Source of the DNA: Nitrincola salilacus | GTDB lineage: Bacteria > Pseudomonadota > Gammaproteobacteria > Pseudomonadales > Balneatricaceae | NCBI RefSeq assembly: GCF_046271865.1 | Contig: NZ_CP176580.1 | Coordinates: 3,720,001-3,784,000 of the forward strand | Direction of reading: 5' to 3' | Length of the DNA: 64,000 bases | In this document: in pieces, positions 16,753 through 25,146 of the stretch | Layout of the letters: each line of letters opens with the position of its first letter | Numbering within the stretch: position 1 is the first letter of the stretch | Made by a program: the position numbers and the translations under genes | The notes under the pieces: model-generated | The model's database searches: none | Seen by the model: the letters and a program-made list of their open reading frames with translations, nothing else | Told to the model about the DNA's origin: nothing

Positions 16753-18021
16753 TTAACAGAGCCGAGGGAAGCGATGTGCTGTTCTGGCGGCAACCTCATA
16801 GAATGCCGCCTGCAGATCCCGCAAAGGAACTCGTGACGGCTGTGTCACCGGCAGGGGCATCACAGTGGTATCCCCCGTACACAGATATTGCGCCAGCGCC
16901 CGCCCCATCCAGGTACCTGGTCCAATTCCCCGCCCACTGTATCCCATGCAACTGTAGAGACCGCTGGCCAGTTCATGAAAATGCGGCAGGTGATCCTGAC
17001 TGAAAGCGATCTGCCCCACCCAGCGATGCTGCCAGTTGAGTCGCCCCAGCTCAGGATAAGTGCGGGTGATCCAGTTATCAGCCCAGTCCGCCAGACGGTC
17101 AGCCGGCAACAGATCGCCCATGCTGCCAAGAATAAAACGCCCCTGCTGATCCAGTCTGAAGGCATTCATGATACTGCGCGTATCCCAGGTACCCTCCGTG
17201 TTGGGAAGTACACGTGCCAACTGTACTTCGGTCAATGGCTCGCTGGCATATTGGAAAAAGTTGATCGGTACAAAGCTCTGTACCAGTGATGGGTAGAGCG
17301 GCCCGGAATAGGCGTTGGTCGCCAGCACTACCTGAGCCGCTGTCACTGTGCCACTGGGGGTGTGCAACAGCCAGCCGGAAGGTGCCTGACGATCCAGCGC
17401 AGTTACTGGCGTCTGCGTTGCGATAATGGCACCCGCCTCCTGTGCCGCACGCGCCAGACCTCTTGCATAGGCAAGCGGCTGTATCGTGCCGGCACGAGGG
17501 TCAAACAGCGCTGCCTGATAACCTTCAGCGCCGGTGCGCTTGCGAGTCTGTGCACGATCCAGCAATGTTACAGGCGCTCCCCGTGCATTGAGTTGACGCC
17601 ATCGCCGCTGCAGTTCTCGCTCCCCCATAGCAGAATGGGCCAGATGCAGCGTTCCGTTACGCACCGGCTCACAGGCGATCTGATGCTGTTCGATCAGCGA
17701 AAACACCAGATCTGGCGCCTGTGCCAGCTCATGATAGAGACGCTCGCCGGGCTCCTCGCCCAGCTTACTGACCATCTGATCCGGCTCCATCCATAGCCCG
17801 GCGTTTGCCAACCCGACATTGCGCCCCGAGCCACCATGCCCTATTTCCTGCGCTTCCAGCACAATGACGCTGACACCCTGACGCGCCAGATGCAATGCCG
17901 TGGACAAGCCGGTAAAACCACCGCCGACCACCACAACATCCGCACTCATCGACTCCTGCAGTGGATCACCCACTGCAGCTTCGACGGCACTGGCACTCCA
18001 TAAACTTTCGGCCTGCTGCAT
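16753..18021 (-). CDS. amaA: FAD-dependent amine oxidase, probable L-pipecolate oxidase
   Basis: 422 residues of the DadA/PuuB family. The Rossmann FAD site is VVGGGFTGLSTALHLA, with GGGFTG at 33-38. The frame stays open to 18177 but would overlap the preceding gene; the start at 18021 (MQQAESLW) has AGGGG at proper spacing. It lies 25 bases downstream of an ALDH7-type dehydrogenase gene and near a divergent LysR gene, the same arrangement as amaA-amaB-LysR in Pseudomonas putida. There AmaA oxidises L-pipecolate to piperideine-6-carboxylate in D-lysine catabolism. By sequence alone gamma-glutamylputrescine oxidase is an alternative; the neighbouring dehydrogenase favours AmaA. Confidence 0.75.
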   Translation of the reverse strand: MQQAESLWSASAVEAAVGDPLQESMSADVVVVGGGFTGLSTALHLARQGVSVIVLEAQEIGHGGSGRNVGLANAGLWMEPDQMVSKLGEEPGERLYHELAQAPDLVFSLIEQHQIACEPVRNGTLHLAHSAMGERELQRRWRQLNARGAPVTLLDRAQTRKRTGAEGYQAALFDPRAGTIQPLAYARGLARAAQEAGAIIATQTPVTALDRQAPSGWLLHTPSGTVTAAQVVLATNAYSGPLYPSLVQSFVPINFFQYASEPLTEVQLARVLPNTEGTWDTRSIMNAFRLDQQGRFILGSMGDLLPADRLADWADNWITRTYPELGRLNWQHRWVGQIAFSQDHLPHFHELASGLYSCMGYSGRGIGPGTWMGRALAQYLCTGDTTVMPLPVTQPSRVPLRDLQAAFYEVAARTAHRFPRLC

Positions 18022-18046
18022 CTGAATCACCCCTTGCTCCAGGCGG

Positions 18047-19591
18047 CTATTCGAAACGGATGCCCTGCGCCAGCGGCAGGTCACCACCATAGTTGACCGT
18101 ATTGGTGCTACGGCGCATGTAGTTCTTCCAGGCATCGGAGCCACTTTCACGACCACCGCCCGTGTCTTTTTCACCACCGAAGGCGCCGCCTATCTCTGCG
18201 CCGGATGTACCGATATTGACATTGGAGATGCCGCAATCAGAACCGGCAGCCGACAGGAACAGCTCGGCTTCACGCATGCGCTCGGTGAACACTGCCGATG
18301 AGAGCCCCTGTGGTACTTCATTCTGAATCGCGATCGCCTCTTCAAAGCGATCATAGGTCATGACATAGAGAATCGGTGCAAAGGTCTCTTCATGAACAAT
18401 AGGGGCATCATGTGCAATGCTGACGATAGCCGGCCTGACATAGAAACCACCTTCAGGTACACCAGCCGTGACACGCTCGCCGCCGAAGAGGATCTCACCA
18501 CCCTGATCACGCGCCTGCTGCAGAGCACTCTGCATCGCCCCATAACTCTGCTCATCAATCAGCGGACCAACCAGAGTCCCCTCTTCCAATGGGTTGCCAA
18601 CAGGCAGAGAGCCATAGGCCTTGAGCAGTTTCGGTAACAGCTGATCCAGCACTGATGACTGCACAATCAGGCGTCGCAGCGTCGTGCAGCGTTGCCCCGC
18701 AGTACCCACGGCAGAAAACACGATGGCGCGTGAAGCCAGTTCCAGATCAGCCGCATCACTGACAATCATCGCATTGTTGCCACCCAACTCCAGCAATGAA
18801 CGTCCCAGTCTTGCACCAACCGTCGCCGCCACCGCCTTACCCATACCGGTTGACCCTGTCGCAGAAACCAGTGGGAAACGGCGATCTGCAGCAATCGCTT
18901 CGCCTGTTGCACGTCTGCCAATGACCACATTACAGATAGCCTTGGGCAGCTCAGGCATGGTATCCAGCGCTTTTTGAACAATCGCAAAGCAAGCCAGCGC
19001 GCACAGCGGTGCCTTTTCGGAAGGTTTGTGCAGAATCGGGTTACCGCAGACCAGCCCCAACATGCTGTTCCAGGCCCAGACCGCCATCGGAAAGTTGAAT
19101 GCGGTAATCACGGCGACTGGTCCCAGCGGATGCCACTGTTCCATCATGCGATGACCCGGTCTTTCACTGGCGATGGTCAGGCCATGCAACTGACGTGACA
19201 GGCCGACCGCAAAATCACAGACATCGATCCACTCCTGCACCTCTCCCAGCGCTTCCGGCAGAATCTTGCCCGCTTCGAGCGAGATCACCTGCGCCAGCTC
19301 CTCCTTGTGAACACGCGCAAACTCACCGATTCGACGCACCAGTTCACCCCTCAGTGGAGCCGGTACCGTACGAAACTCGATAAAGGCTTGTTCCATCTCC
19401 GCTACCAGCTGGTCAAGCTGATCGGCGCTTGCATCACGGAATCGTCCAACCACTGAACCATCCACAGGGGTCGTGATAGTGAACAGCTCCCCCTTACCTG
19501 CCTCTGCCTTGCCGCCACTGAGCAGGCTGCAATACTCACCCTGCTGCATCAACTGATTGACACCCAGTGACTCCAGAAAATCTTTGCTCAT
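18047..19591 (-). CDS. amaB: ALDH7-family dehydrogenase, probable L-piperidine-6-carboxylate dehydrogenase
   Basis: 514 residues of the antiquitin/alpha-aminoadipate semialdehyde dehydrogenase family. Catalytic Glu268 (LLELGG) and Cys302 (AGQRCTT) are present, and the C-terminal SGAEIGGAFGGEKDTGGGRESGSD stretch is diagnostic of ALDH7 proteins. It converts alpha-aminoadipate semialdehyde/piperideine-6-carboxylate to L-2-aminoadipate. Start at 19591 has GGGAG eight bases upstream; an in-frame ATG and a TTG exist slightly upstream (to 19618). It is first in an operon with amaA. Confidence 0.85.
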   Translation of the reverse strand: MSKDFLESLGVNQLMQQGEYCSLLSGGKAEAGKGELFTITTPVDGSVVGRFRDASADQLDQLVAEMEQAFIEFRTVPAPLRGELVRRIGEFARVHKEELAQVISLEAGKILPEALGEVQEWIDVCDFAVGLSRQLHGLTIASERPGHRMMEQWHPLGPVAVITAFNFPMAVWAWNSMLGLVCGNPILHKPSEKAPLCALACFAIVQKALDTMPELPKAICNVVIGRRATGEAIAADRRFPLVSATGSTGMGKAVAATVGARLGRSLLELGGNNAMIVSDAADLELASRAIVFSAVGTAGQRCTTLRRLIVQSSVLDQLLPKLLKAYGSLPVGNPLEEGTLVGPLIDEQSYGAMQSALQQARDQGGEILFGGERVTAGVPEGGFYVRPAIVSIAHDAPIVHEETFAPILYVMTYDRFEEAIAIQNEVPQGLSSAVFTERMREAELFLSAAGSDCGISNVNIGTSGAEIGGAFGGEKDTGGGRESGSDAWKNYMRRSTNTVNYGGDLPLAQGIRFE

Positions 19592-19715
19592 CTCTTTGTC
19601 TCCCATCTCTATCTCCAACCTCTATCACCCAATGCTTGATGACAACACCTTAGCGCGTTCAAACGTGACAGTGAAATATCCTTTTCCTGCATCAGGCATA
19701 GATAAAAGCTTTACC

Positions 19716-19746
19716 ATATAGAAATATTTAAAGTTATTGCCTATAT
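19716..19746. promoter_or_regulatory. Possible LysR-type operator between amaB and the LysR gene
   Basis: ATATAG at 19716-19721 and CTATAT at 19741-19746 form an inverted pair separated by 19 bases in the AT-rich divergent intergenic region. LysR regulators commonly bind such dyads next to their own gene. Pattern only; no functional evidence. Confidence 0.3.
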
Positions 19747-19779
19747 TAGATCTCTTTCCTGACTGATGAGTGAGCAAGC

Positions 19780-20649
19780 ATGGAACTGAGAAATCTTCGT
19801 TACTTTGTCGCTGCCTACGAGGAACTGAGCCTGAGCGCCGCATCCAAGCGCTGCTTTATCTCACAGCCTTCTATTTCTGCAGCTATCTCGATATTGGAAG
19901 ATCAACTCGGACAGCCATTGTTCATCCGACACGCGAAGGGCGTTACCCCCACCGCGCAGGCGACTAAACTTTATCCACAAGCCTGCAGCCTGCTGCAAGC
20001 ATCACGGGCAATCAAAACCCTGTTTGAAGAACCTGCCGACCGGCTGCCAGTGAGTATCTCACTGATGCCATTTCTTTCAGGCCAGCGCGTCAGTCTGCTG
20101 CTGAAAACTCTGCTGCAAACGATACCCGGGGTTGATCTCACGTTGGTGGACTTTGATGAGGAAGCAGAACTCAGACTTACCTGTCAGAGCCTGTGCAACA
20201 ATCAAAAGGAGGCGTTTCATCATCTATGGGATGATCACTATGTTCTGGCCATGCCGGTCGGCCATGAGCTATCGGATCAGGAGCAGGTTTCACTCAACCA
20301 GCTCGATCAGATGCCTTTTGTCAGTCGCTCGCCTTGCGATGTTATTCAGCAATGGAATTATCTGACACAACGCCAGCATATCTCATTGAATGTGAAAGCG
20401 GTTGTCAAAACGGAGGAGTATGCTCTGGATCTGGTGGCGGCGGGAGTAGGCGTATCCATTATTCCGCTGCATTCGCATAACCAGCGGCCGGATATCTGTA
20501 TTCGTGAGATAGAGGGGGTACATCTGGTCAGACATGTAGGACTGACTCATGACAAGCATCAGGCGGTACCGAACAGTCTGTTTGCTGCCCTGCAGGAAGC
20601 AAGGCAGCAGATCAGTCAGTTTGCCGTCGGTACCACCCGATCGGTTTAG
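19780..20649 (+). CDS. LysR-family transcriptional regulator
   Basis: 289 residues. The N-terminal winged helix-turn-helix (about 1-60, MELRNLRYFVAAYEELSLSA, then SQPSISAAI) is followed by a type 2 periplasmic-binding-like effector domain. Divergent from amaB-amaA across about 190 bases, as in Pseudomonas putida, and therefore the likely regulator of pipecolate/D-lysine catabolism. Compared with typical LysR proteins it is slightly short because part of the central effector domain is compact, but there is no visible frameshift. Confidence 0.88.
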   Translation: MELRNLRYFVAAYEELSLSAASKRCFISQPSISAAISILEDQLGQPLFIRHAKGVTPTAQATKLYPQACSLLQASRAIKTLFEEPADRLPVSISLMPFLSGQRVSLLLKTLLQTIPGVDLTLVDFDEEAELRLTCQSLCNNQKEAFHHLWDDHYVLAMPVGHELSDQEQVSLNQLDQMPFVSRSPCDVIQQWNYLTQRQHISLNVKAVVKTEEYALDLVAAGVGVSIIPLHSHNQRPDICIREIEGVHLVRHVGLTHDKHQAVPNSLFAALQEARQQISQFAVGTTRSV

Positions 20650-20694
20650 GCTCGAGTTCAGACTGTCTGTTTAACAGGTCAGCCTATTAACAGA

Positions 20695-21996
20695 TCAACC
20701 TACGAACTTGATCATCACACCTGCCGCAATCGCAGATCCGATAACACCCGCCACATTCGGGCCCATTGCATGCATCAGCAGGAAGTTCTGTGAGTTGGCT
20801 TCCAGACCCAGTTTGTTGGATACGCGAGCTGCCATAGGCACCGCCGATACACCAGCGGAACCAATCAACGGATTGATCGCATTACCGCCCATCAGAACAT
20901 TCATGACCTTGGCCATCAAGACGCCAGAAGCGGTACCGATAGCAAATGCAATAATACCCAGAACCATGATACCCAGTGTCTGAATATCCAGGAACTTACT
21001 GGCCACCAACTGGGAGCCGACAGAGAGACCCAGAAAGATCGTGACAATGTTGATCAGCGCGTTCTGAGCCGTATCACTCAGCCTGTCAACTACGCCACAC
21101 TCACGCATCAGGTTACCGAAGCAGAACATACCCAGCAGCGGCGCAGCATCCGGCAGCAGCATACCCACCAGCACCATCAGCAAGATAGGGAAAAGGATCT
21201 TCTCTGTCTTTGATACCGGGCGCAACTGGCTCATCTTGATCTGACGTTCACGCTGAGTAGTCAGCAGACGCATGATCGGTGGTTGCACCATCGGCACCAG
21301 TGCCATGTAGGCATAGGCGGAGACGGCAATTGCACCCAGCAGATGAGGCGCCAGGACTGTAGCGACATAAATCGCTGTCGGACCATCAGCTCCACCAATG
21401 ATACCAATTGCGGCAGCATCCTGAATCGAAAAATCCACTATGCCGAGCATGGTCATGCCGATGGCACCCAGTACCGTAGCAAAAATGCCGAACTGAGCAG
21501 CAGCTCCAAGCCACAGAGTCCTTGGGTTAGCCAGCAACGGACCGAAGTCGGTCATGGCACCAACACCCATGAAAATAATCAGTGGTGCTGCACCTGAAGC
21601 AACCGTCACTGAGTAGAACATGTAGAGCATGCCATGATTGTATCCGGCATCCTGAGCCAGCAGCGTAGCCGCTGACTTCAACGATGGCTCGGCACCGCGA
21701 TATGCCTCAGTCAGCTCAGAAACAGCCCCTGATGCAACGCCAAGCAGATTGGACAGCTCAGTCAGGAACTGAGGCCCACCCATGTAGATCGCATTATCAA
21801 CAGCCGACAATGCCAGACCCGCCTGCGGGATGTTGGCAAGGATGCCGCCGAAACCGATCGGCAGCAGTAGCAGTGGTTCAAACTTTTTCTTGATAGCAAG
21901 ATAAAGCAGAAACAGACCCACTATGATCATCACCAGCTGACCGGCCTTGAGGTTGTATGCCCCCGAGGCTACCCAGATTTCCAGGAGATTATCCAT
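20695..21996 (-). CDS. oadB: Oxaloacetate decarboxylase sodium pump, beta subunit
   Basis: 433 residues, polytopic inner-membrane protein. It decarboxylates carboxybiotin and exports sodium ions. Family hallmarks include GAMTDFGPLLANP, GIIGGADGPTAIY, and the near-C-terminal NFLLMHAMGPNVAGVIGSAIAAG, with conserved Asp in the GGADGPT loop. Compared with the Klebsiella type there is a longer polar segment after the second helix (SELTEAYRGAEPSLKSA), seen in many marine homologues. It is the third gene of oadG-oadA-oadB, 12 bases after oadA. Confidence 0.95.
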   Translation of the reverse strand: MDNLLEIWVASGAYNLKAGQLVMIIVGLFLLYLAIKKKFEPLLLLPIGFGGILANIPQAGLALSAVDNAIYMGGPQFLTELSNLLGVASGAVSELTEAYRGAEPSLKSAATLLAQDAGYNHGMLYMFYSVTVASGAAPLIIFMGVGAMTDFGPLLANPRTLWLGAAAQFGIFATVLGAIGMTMLGIVDFSIQDAAAIGIIGGADGPTAIYVATVLAPHLLGAIAVSAYAYMALVPMVQPPIMRLLTTQRERQIKMSQLRPVSKTEKILFPILLMVLVGMLLPDAAPLLGMFCFGNLMRECGVVDRLSDTAQNALINIVTIFLGLSVGSQLVASKFLDIQTLGIMVLGIIAFAIGTASGVLMAKVMNVLMGGNAINPLIGSAGVSAVPMAARVSNKLGLEANSQNFLLMHAMGPNVAGVIGSAIAAGVMIKFVG

Positions 21997-22008
21997 TTAA
22001 TCGAAGCC

Positions 22009-23829
22009 TCACGCCAGAGTAATCAGGGTATCGCCAACCTGCACGGCATCACCCTCTTTAACATCAACAGTGACCACAGTACCGTCACGAGCCGCACGGA
22101 CCTCGGTTTCCATTTTCATCGCTTCGAGGATCAACAGTACATCACCTTCCTGTACCGCCTCTCCAGCCGTCACCTCGACTTTCCAGATATTACCAGCCAG
22201 TGGTGCGGGTACTGCCTCACCGCTGGCAGCTACTGCTGCAGGCGCTGCTGTCGGAGCGGCAGCAGGAGCAGTGGAAGGCTGATTGACGGAAGTGATATCA
22301 CCACCCTCGTTAACTTCCACCACATATTTCTGCCCGTTGACTGTCAGCGTGTACACCTCTGGCCCTGAAGCGGCAGCCTTGGTTGCCGGTAGCGCGGCTT
22401 CAGTCTGAGCAGCAGGCACGCTGGCATCTGTCGGAGCTGGTTCAAAGGCATCCGGGTTACCGCGATTTTCGAGGAACTTGAGGCCGATCTGCGGAAACAG
22501 GGCGTAGGTCAGGACATCATCCACCAAACGCTCATCGGACTCGAGTTTGATACTCTTATCCGCTGCGATCTGCTTCAGTTCGGTAGTGAGCTTATCCATC
22601 TCATCGTCGATCATATCCGCAGGACGACAGGTGATCGGCTCAGCGCCATTCAGCACACGATCCTGCAACTCTTTGTTGTAAGGAGCCGGTGCAGCGCCAT
22701 ATTCGCCCTTGAGGATCGCCTGAACCTCCTTGGATATGGATTTGTAACGCTCACCCACCAGTACGTTGATTACTGCCTGAGTACCTACGATCTGAGACGT
22801 CGGTGTTACCAGCGGGATCAGACCCAGGTCTTCACGCACTTTCGGGATCTCAGCCAGTACTTCATCAAACTTGTCCGCGGCACCCTGCTCCTTGAGCTGC
22901 CCCTCCATATTGGTCAGCATACCGCCCGGTACCTGAGCCAGCAGGATTCGCGAATCGGTACCACGCAGTGATCCCTCGAATTTCGCATACTTTTTCCGCA
23001 CCTGGCGGAAATAAGCGGCGATCTCTTCAAGCAATTCAAGATTCAGTCCGGTATCACGCTCCTGGCCCTGCAAGGCAGCCACAACCGTTTCTGTCGCTGT
23101 ATGGCCATAGGTCATCGACATGGAAGAGATAGAGGCGTCAACGCGATCTATGCCGGCTTCTATCGCCTTCAGCAACGTCATATCAGCCAGACCCGAAGTC
23201 GCATGTGACTGCAGCTGTACTTCGAGCTGAGTCTGCGACTTCAGACGAGACACCAGATCATAAGCATCATATGGGGTCAGGATACCTGACATATCCTTGA
23301 TGGCGATGGAGTCTGCACCCATATCTTCCAGACGTTTGGCATAGTCCACCCACATATCCAGCGTGTGCACACGGCTGGTGGTATAAGACATGGTGCCCTG
23401 TGCGTGCTTGCCGGTTTCCTTGACAGCCTTGATGGCGGCTTCGAGGTTACGTGGATCGTTCATCGCATCAAAGATACGGAACACGTCAACACCGTTTTTC
23501 GCCGCACGCTCAACGAATCTGGCCACCACGTCATCGGCATAATGGCGATAGCCGAGAAGATTCTGACCACGCAGCAGCATCTGCTGACGTGTATTGGGCA
23601 TCGCAGCCTTCAATTCACGAATACGTACCCAGGGATCTTCTCCGAGATAGCGGATGCAGGAATCGAAGGTAGCACCACCCCAGCTCTCAGTAGACCAGTA
23701 GCCGACTTTATCCAGTTTGTCGGCGATGGGGAGCATGTCATCAAGGCGCATACGGGTCGCCAACAGTGACTGATGTCCATCTCGCAGCACGAGCTCGGTA
23801 ATGCCAAGCGGTTTCTTTGCGTCTGACAT
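22009..23829 (-). CDS. oadA: Oxaloacetate decarboxylase, alpha subunit (biotin carboxyltransferase)
   Basis: 606 residues. The N-terminal carboxyltransferase barrel (TELVLRDGHQSLLATRM near residue 10, metal-binding His in the QLQSHATSG region) transfers the carboxyl of oxaloacetate to biotin. A conserved middle domain, an Ala/Pro-rich linker (about 455-535) and a C-terminal biotinyl domain with EAMKME (Lys572 biotinylated) follow. The linker is the usual flexible tether for the biotin swing arm. Start ATG lies behind AAGG. Between it and oadG is a triple 8-bp repeat. Confidence 0.96.
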   Translation of the reverse strand: MSDAKKPLGITELVLRDGHQSLLATRMRLDDMLPIADKLDKVGYWSTESWGGATFDSCIRYLGEDPWVRIRELKAAMPNTRQQMLLRGQNLLGYRHYADDVVARFVERAAKNGVDVFRIFDAMNDPRNLEAAIKAVKETGKHAQGTMSYTTSRVHTLDMWVDYAKRLEDMGADSIAIKDMSGILTPYDAYDLVSRLKSQTQLEVQLQSHATSGLADMTLLKAIEAGIDRVDASISSMSMTYGHTATETVVAALQGQERDTGLNLELLEEIAAYFRQVRKKYAKFEGSLRGTDSRILLAQVPGGMLTNMEGQLKEQGAADKFDEVLAEIPKVREDLGLIPLVTPTSQIVGTQAVINVLVGERYKSISKEVQAILKGEYGAAPAPYNKELQDRVLNGAEPITCRPADMIDDEMDKLTTELKQIAADKSIKLESDERLVDDVLTYALFPQIGLKFLENRGNPDAFEPAPTDASVPAAQTEAALPATKAAASGPEVYTLTVNGQKYVVEVNEGGDITSVNQPSTAPAAAPTAAPAAVAASGEAVPAPLAGNIWKVEVTAGEAVQEGDVLLILEAMKMETEVRAARDGTVVTVDVKEGDAVQVGDTLITLA

Positions 23830-23850
23830 GAGATTGCCTTTCTCTTTAAT

Positions 23851-23874
23851 TATTGAAATATTGAAATATTGAAA
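23851..23874. repeat. 8-bp tandem repeat TATTGAAA, three copies
   Basis: Three exact copies of TATTGAAA between the oadG stop codon (23875-23877) and the oadA start. Copy-number change would alter the oadG-oadA spacing and could affect oadA translation initiation or local RNA structure. Confidence 0.9.
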
Positions 23875-24126
23875 TTACTGACCGTTACGGCGGGAGCGAT
23901 ATTTGTGTATTGCAGCTGACATGACAGCCGTCAGTTGTGCATCATTCGAAGCTGTCTGAGTTGAAATCGTCTTTGCTTTTACAGGCTTAACGACAGGTGC
24001 AGGCTCAAAGCGCACCACCAGCCATGACATCAGCATGGTCACGACGATCAACAGTGTCAGGAAGACGACAACAAATCCCATTCCAAAGGCCATGAGGGTA
24101 AAGCCTTCAGCCAACAGTTCATCCAT
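23875..24126 (-). CDS. oadG: Oxaloacetate decarboxylase, gamma subunit
   Basis: 83 residues from the preferred ATG at 24126, which has GGGAG ten bases upstream; a TTG three codons earlier is less likely. One N-terminal transmembrane helix (MAFGMGFVVVFLTLLIVVTML) is followed by a polar linker and the family-typical C-terminal AAIHKYRSRR. OadG anchors the alpha subunit to the beta subunit at the membrane. First gene of the operon. Confidence 0.92.
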   Translation of the reverse strand: MDELLAEGFTLMAFGMGFVVVFLTLLIVVTMLMSWLVVRFEPAPVVKPVKAKTISTQTASNDAQLTAVMSAAIHKYRSRRNGQ

Positions 24127-24435
24127 CTGGTGCAACTCCCGAAAGTTATCAAATTTCAGATTGGTAGAGCATCTTTTAGTCTATTTAAGCTCAGATCTGC
24201 AAGTAGATGCAATCCTGGTTTCGGAATGTAGTTTTTTTACACAGATAACATGAAATCAACAAGCTGCAGACGATACGCATAGATCATGGATGATGCAGGT
24301 GGGGAAAAACAGATCGCCAACGGTGCTGATGGCAGCAGTTGAATGCCTCAGGGTACTTATTAAAAATATCAGAACGGCTTGAAGGGTTTTGTGAACGAGC
24401 TGTTCAAAGATTGAAAAATGAAAATTCAGAAGAAA
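24127..24435. other. Intergenic region between oadG and tRNA-Arg
   Basis: About 310 bases with no credible gene. It must contain the oadGAB promoter on the minus strand; an AT-rich stretch near 24220-24250 (TTTTTTTACACAG) is a possible location. No strong hairpin or repeat was seen. Confidence 0.4.
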
Positions 24436-24512
24436 TGGCGCGCCCGAGAGGATTCGAACCTCTGACCGCCTGGTTCGTAGCCAGGTACTCTATCCAGCTG
24501 AGCTACGGGCGC
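24436..24512 (-). tRNA. tRNA-Arg (anticodon ACG), copy 1
   Basis: 77 nucleotides with encoded CCA. Minus strand begins GCGCCCGTAGCTCAG; anticodon loop CTACGAA. Identical to the second copy 36 bases upstream. ACG anticodons are normally edited to ICG by TadA. Confidence 0.98.
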
Positions 24513-24548
24513 ACACATAAAGCCGTTGCCTTGAATTCTTTTATTGTG

Positions 24549-24625
24549 TGGCGCGCCCGAGAGGATTCGAACCTCTGACCGCCTGGTTCGTAGCCAGGTA
24601 CTCTATCCAGCTGAGCTACGGGCGC
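24549..24625 (-). tRNA. tRNA-Arg (anticodon ACG), copy 2
   Basis: 77 nucleotides with encoded CCA, same sequence as the adjacent copy. Part of a minus-strand Ser-Arg-Arg cluster downstream of csrA, a conserved arrangement in gammaproteobacteria. Confidence 0.98.
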
Positions 24626-24638
24626 ATACACAAAAAAA

Positions 24639-24728
24639 TGGCGGTGAGAGAGGGATTCGAACCCTCGATAGAGTTTCCCCTATACGCCCTTAGCAGGGGC
24701 GCGCCTTCAGCCACTCGGCCATCTCACC
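24639..24728 (-). tRNA. tRNA-Ser (anticodon GCT)
   Basis: 90 nucleotides with encoded CCA and a long variable arm. Minus strand begins GGTGAGATGGCCGAG; anticodon loop CTGCTAA. Confidence 0.98.
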
Positions 24729-24789
24729 TCGACAACGGCGCGTATGTTACAAAAGACTCGCGCAAATTAAAAGGTAAATTTTCAAAAAC

Positions 24790-24978
24790 TTACTCTTTAT
24801 TTTCACCTTCGTCTTTTTCACGCTGTATGCGCTGGTAAATCTCTTCACGATGTACTGAAACATCTTTAGGCGCATTGACACCGATACGAACCTGGTTCCC
24901 CTTGACCCCAAGTACTGTCACCGTGACATCGTCACCCACCATGAGCGTCTCTCCAACGCGACGCGTAAGAATCAGCAT
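24790..24978 (-). CDS. csrA: Carbon storage regulator CsrA
   Basis: 62 residues. CsrA is a dimeric RNA-binding protein that controls translation and stability of mRNAs with GGA motifs. The N-terminal MLILTRRVGETLMVGDD, the GNQVRIGVNAPKDV core and VHREEIY with the RNA-contacting arginine are intact. Strong AAGGAG ribosome site. It sits between lysC and the serine tRNA, its conserved location. Confidence 0.98.
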   Translation of the reverse strand: MLILTRRVGETLMVGDDVTVTVLGVKGNQVRIGVNAPKDVSVHREEIYQRIQREKDEGENKE

Positions 24979-25146
24979 ATGAATCTCCTTTTATGTCCTG
25001 TTAGCTGAATTCCGTCACTTCATGGAACACTGTGCCACAACCGGGAAGCTGTCTGCGCAAAGCGACATCCAGACTCAAAGCAGAGCTTTCGGTGTTCCAT
25101 TTTCCGGGCCTGCAGCATATCACTATAGAGCAACATGCTGTTTTCG

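Noticed and set aside
25022..25100. 9-bp inverted repeat ATGGAACAC/GTGTTCCAT between csrA and lysC
   Set aside because: Arms are about 60 bases apart with no supporting structure; could be chance, though it lies in the csrA leader.
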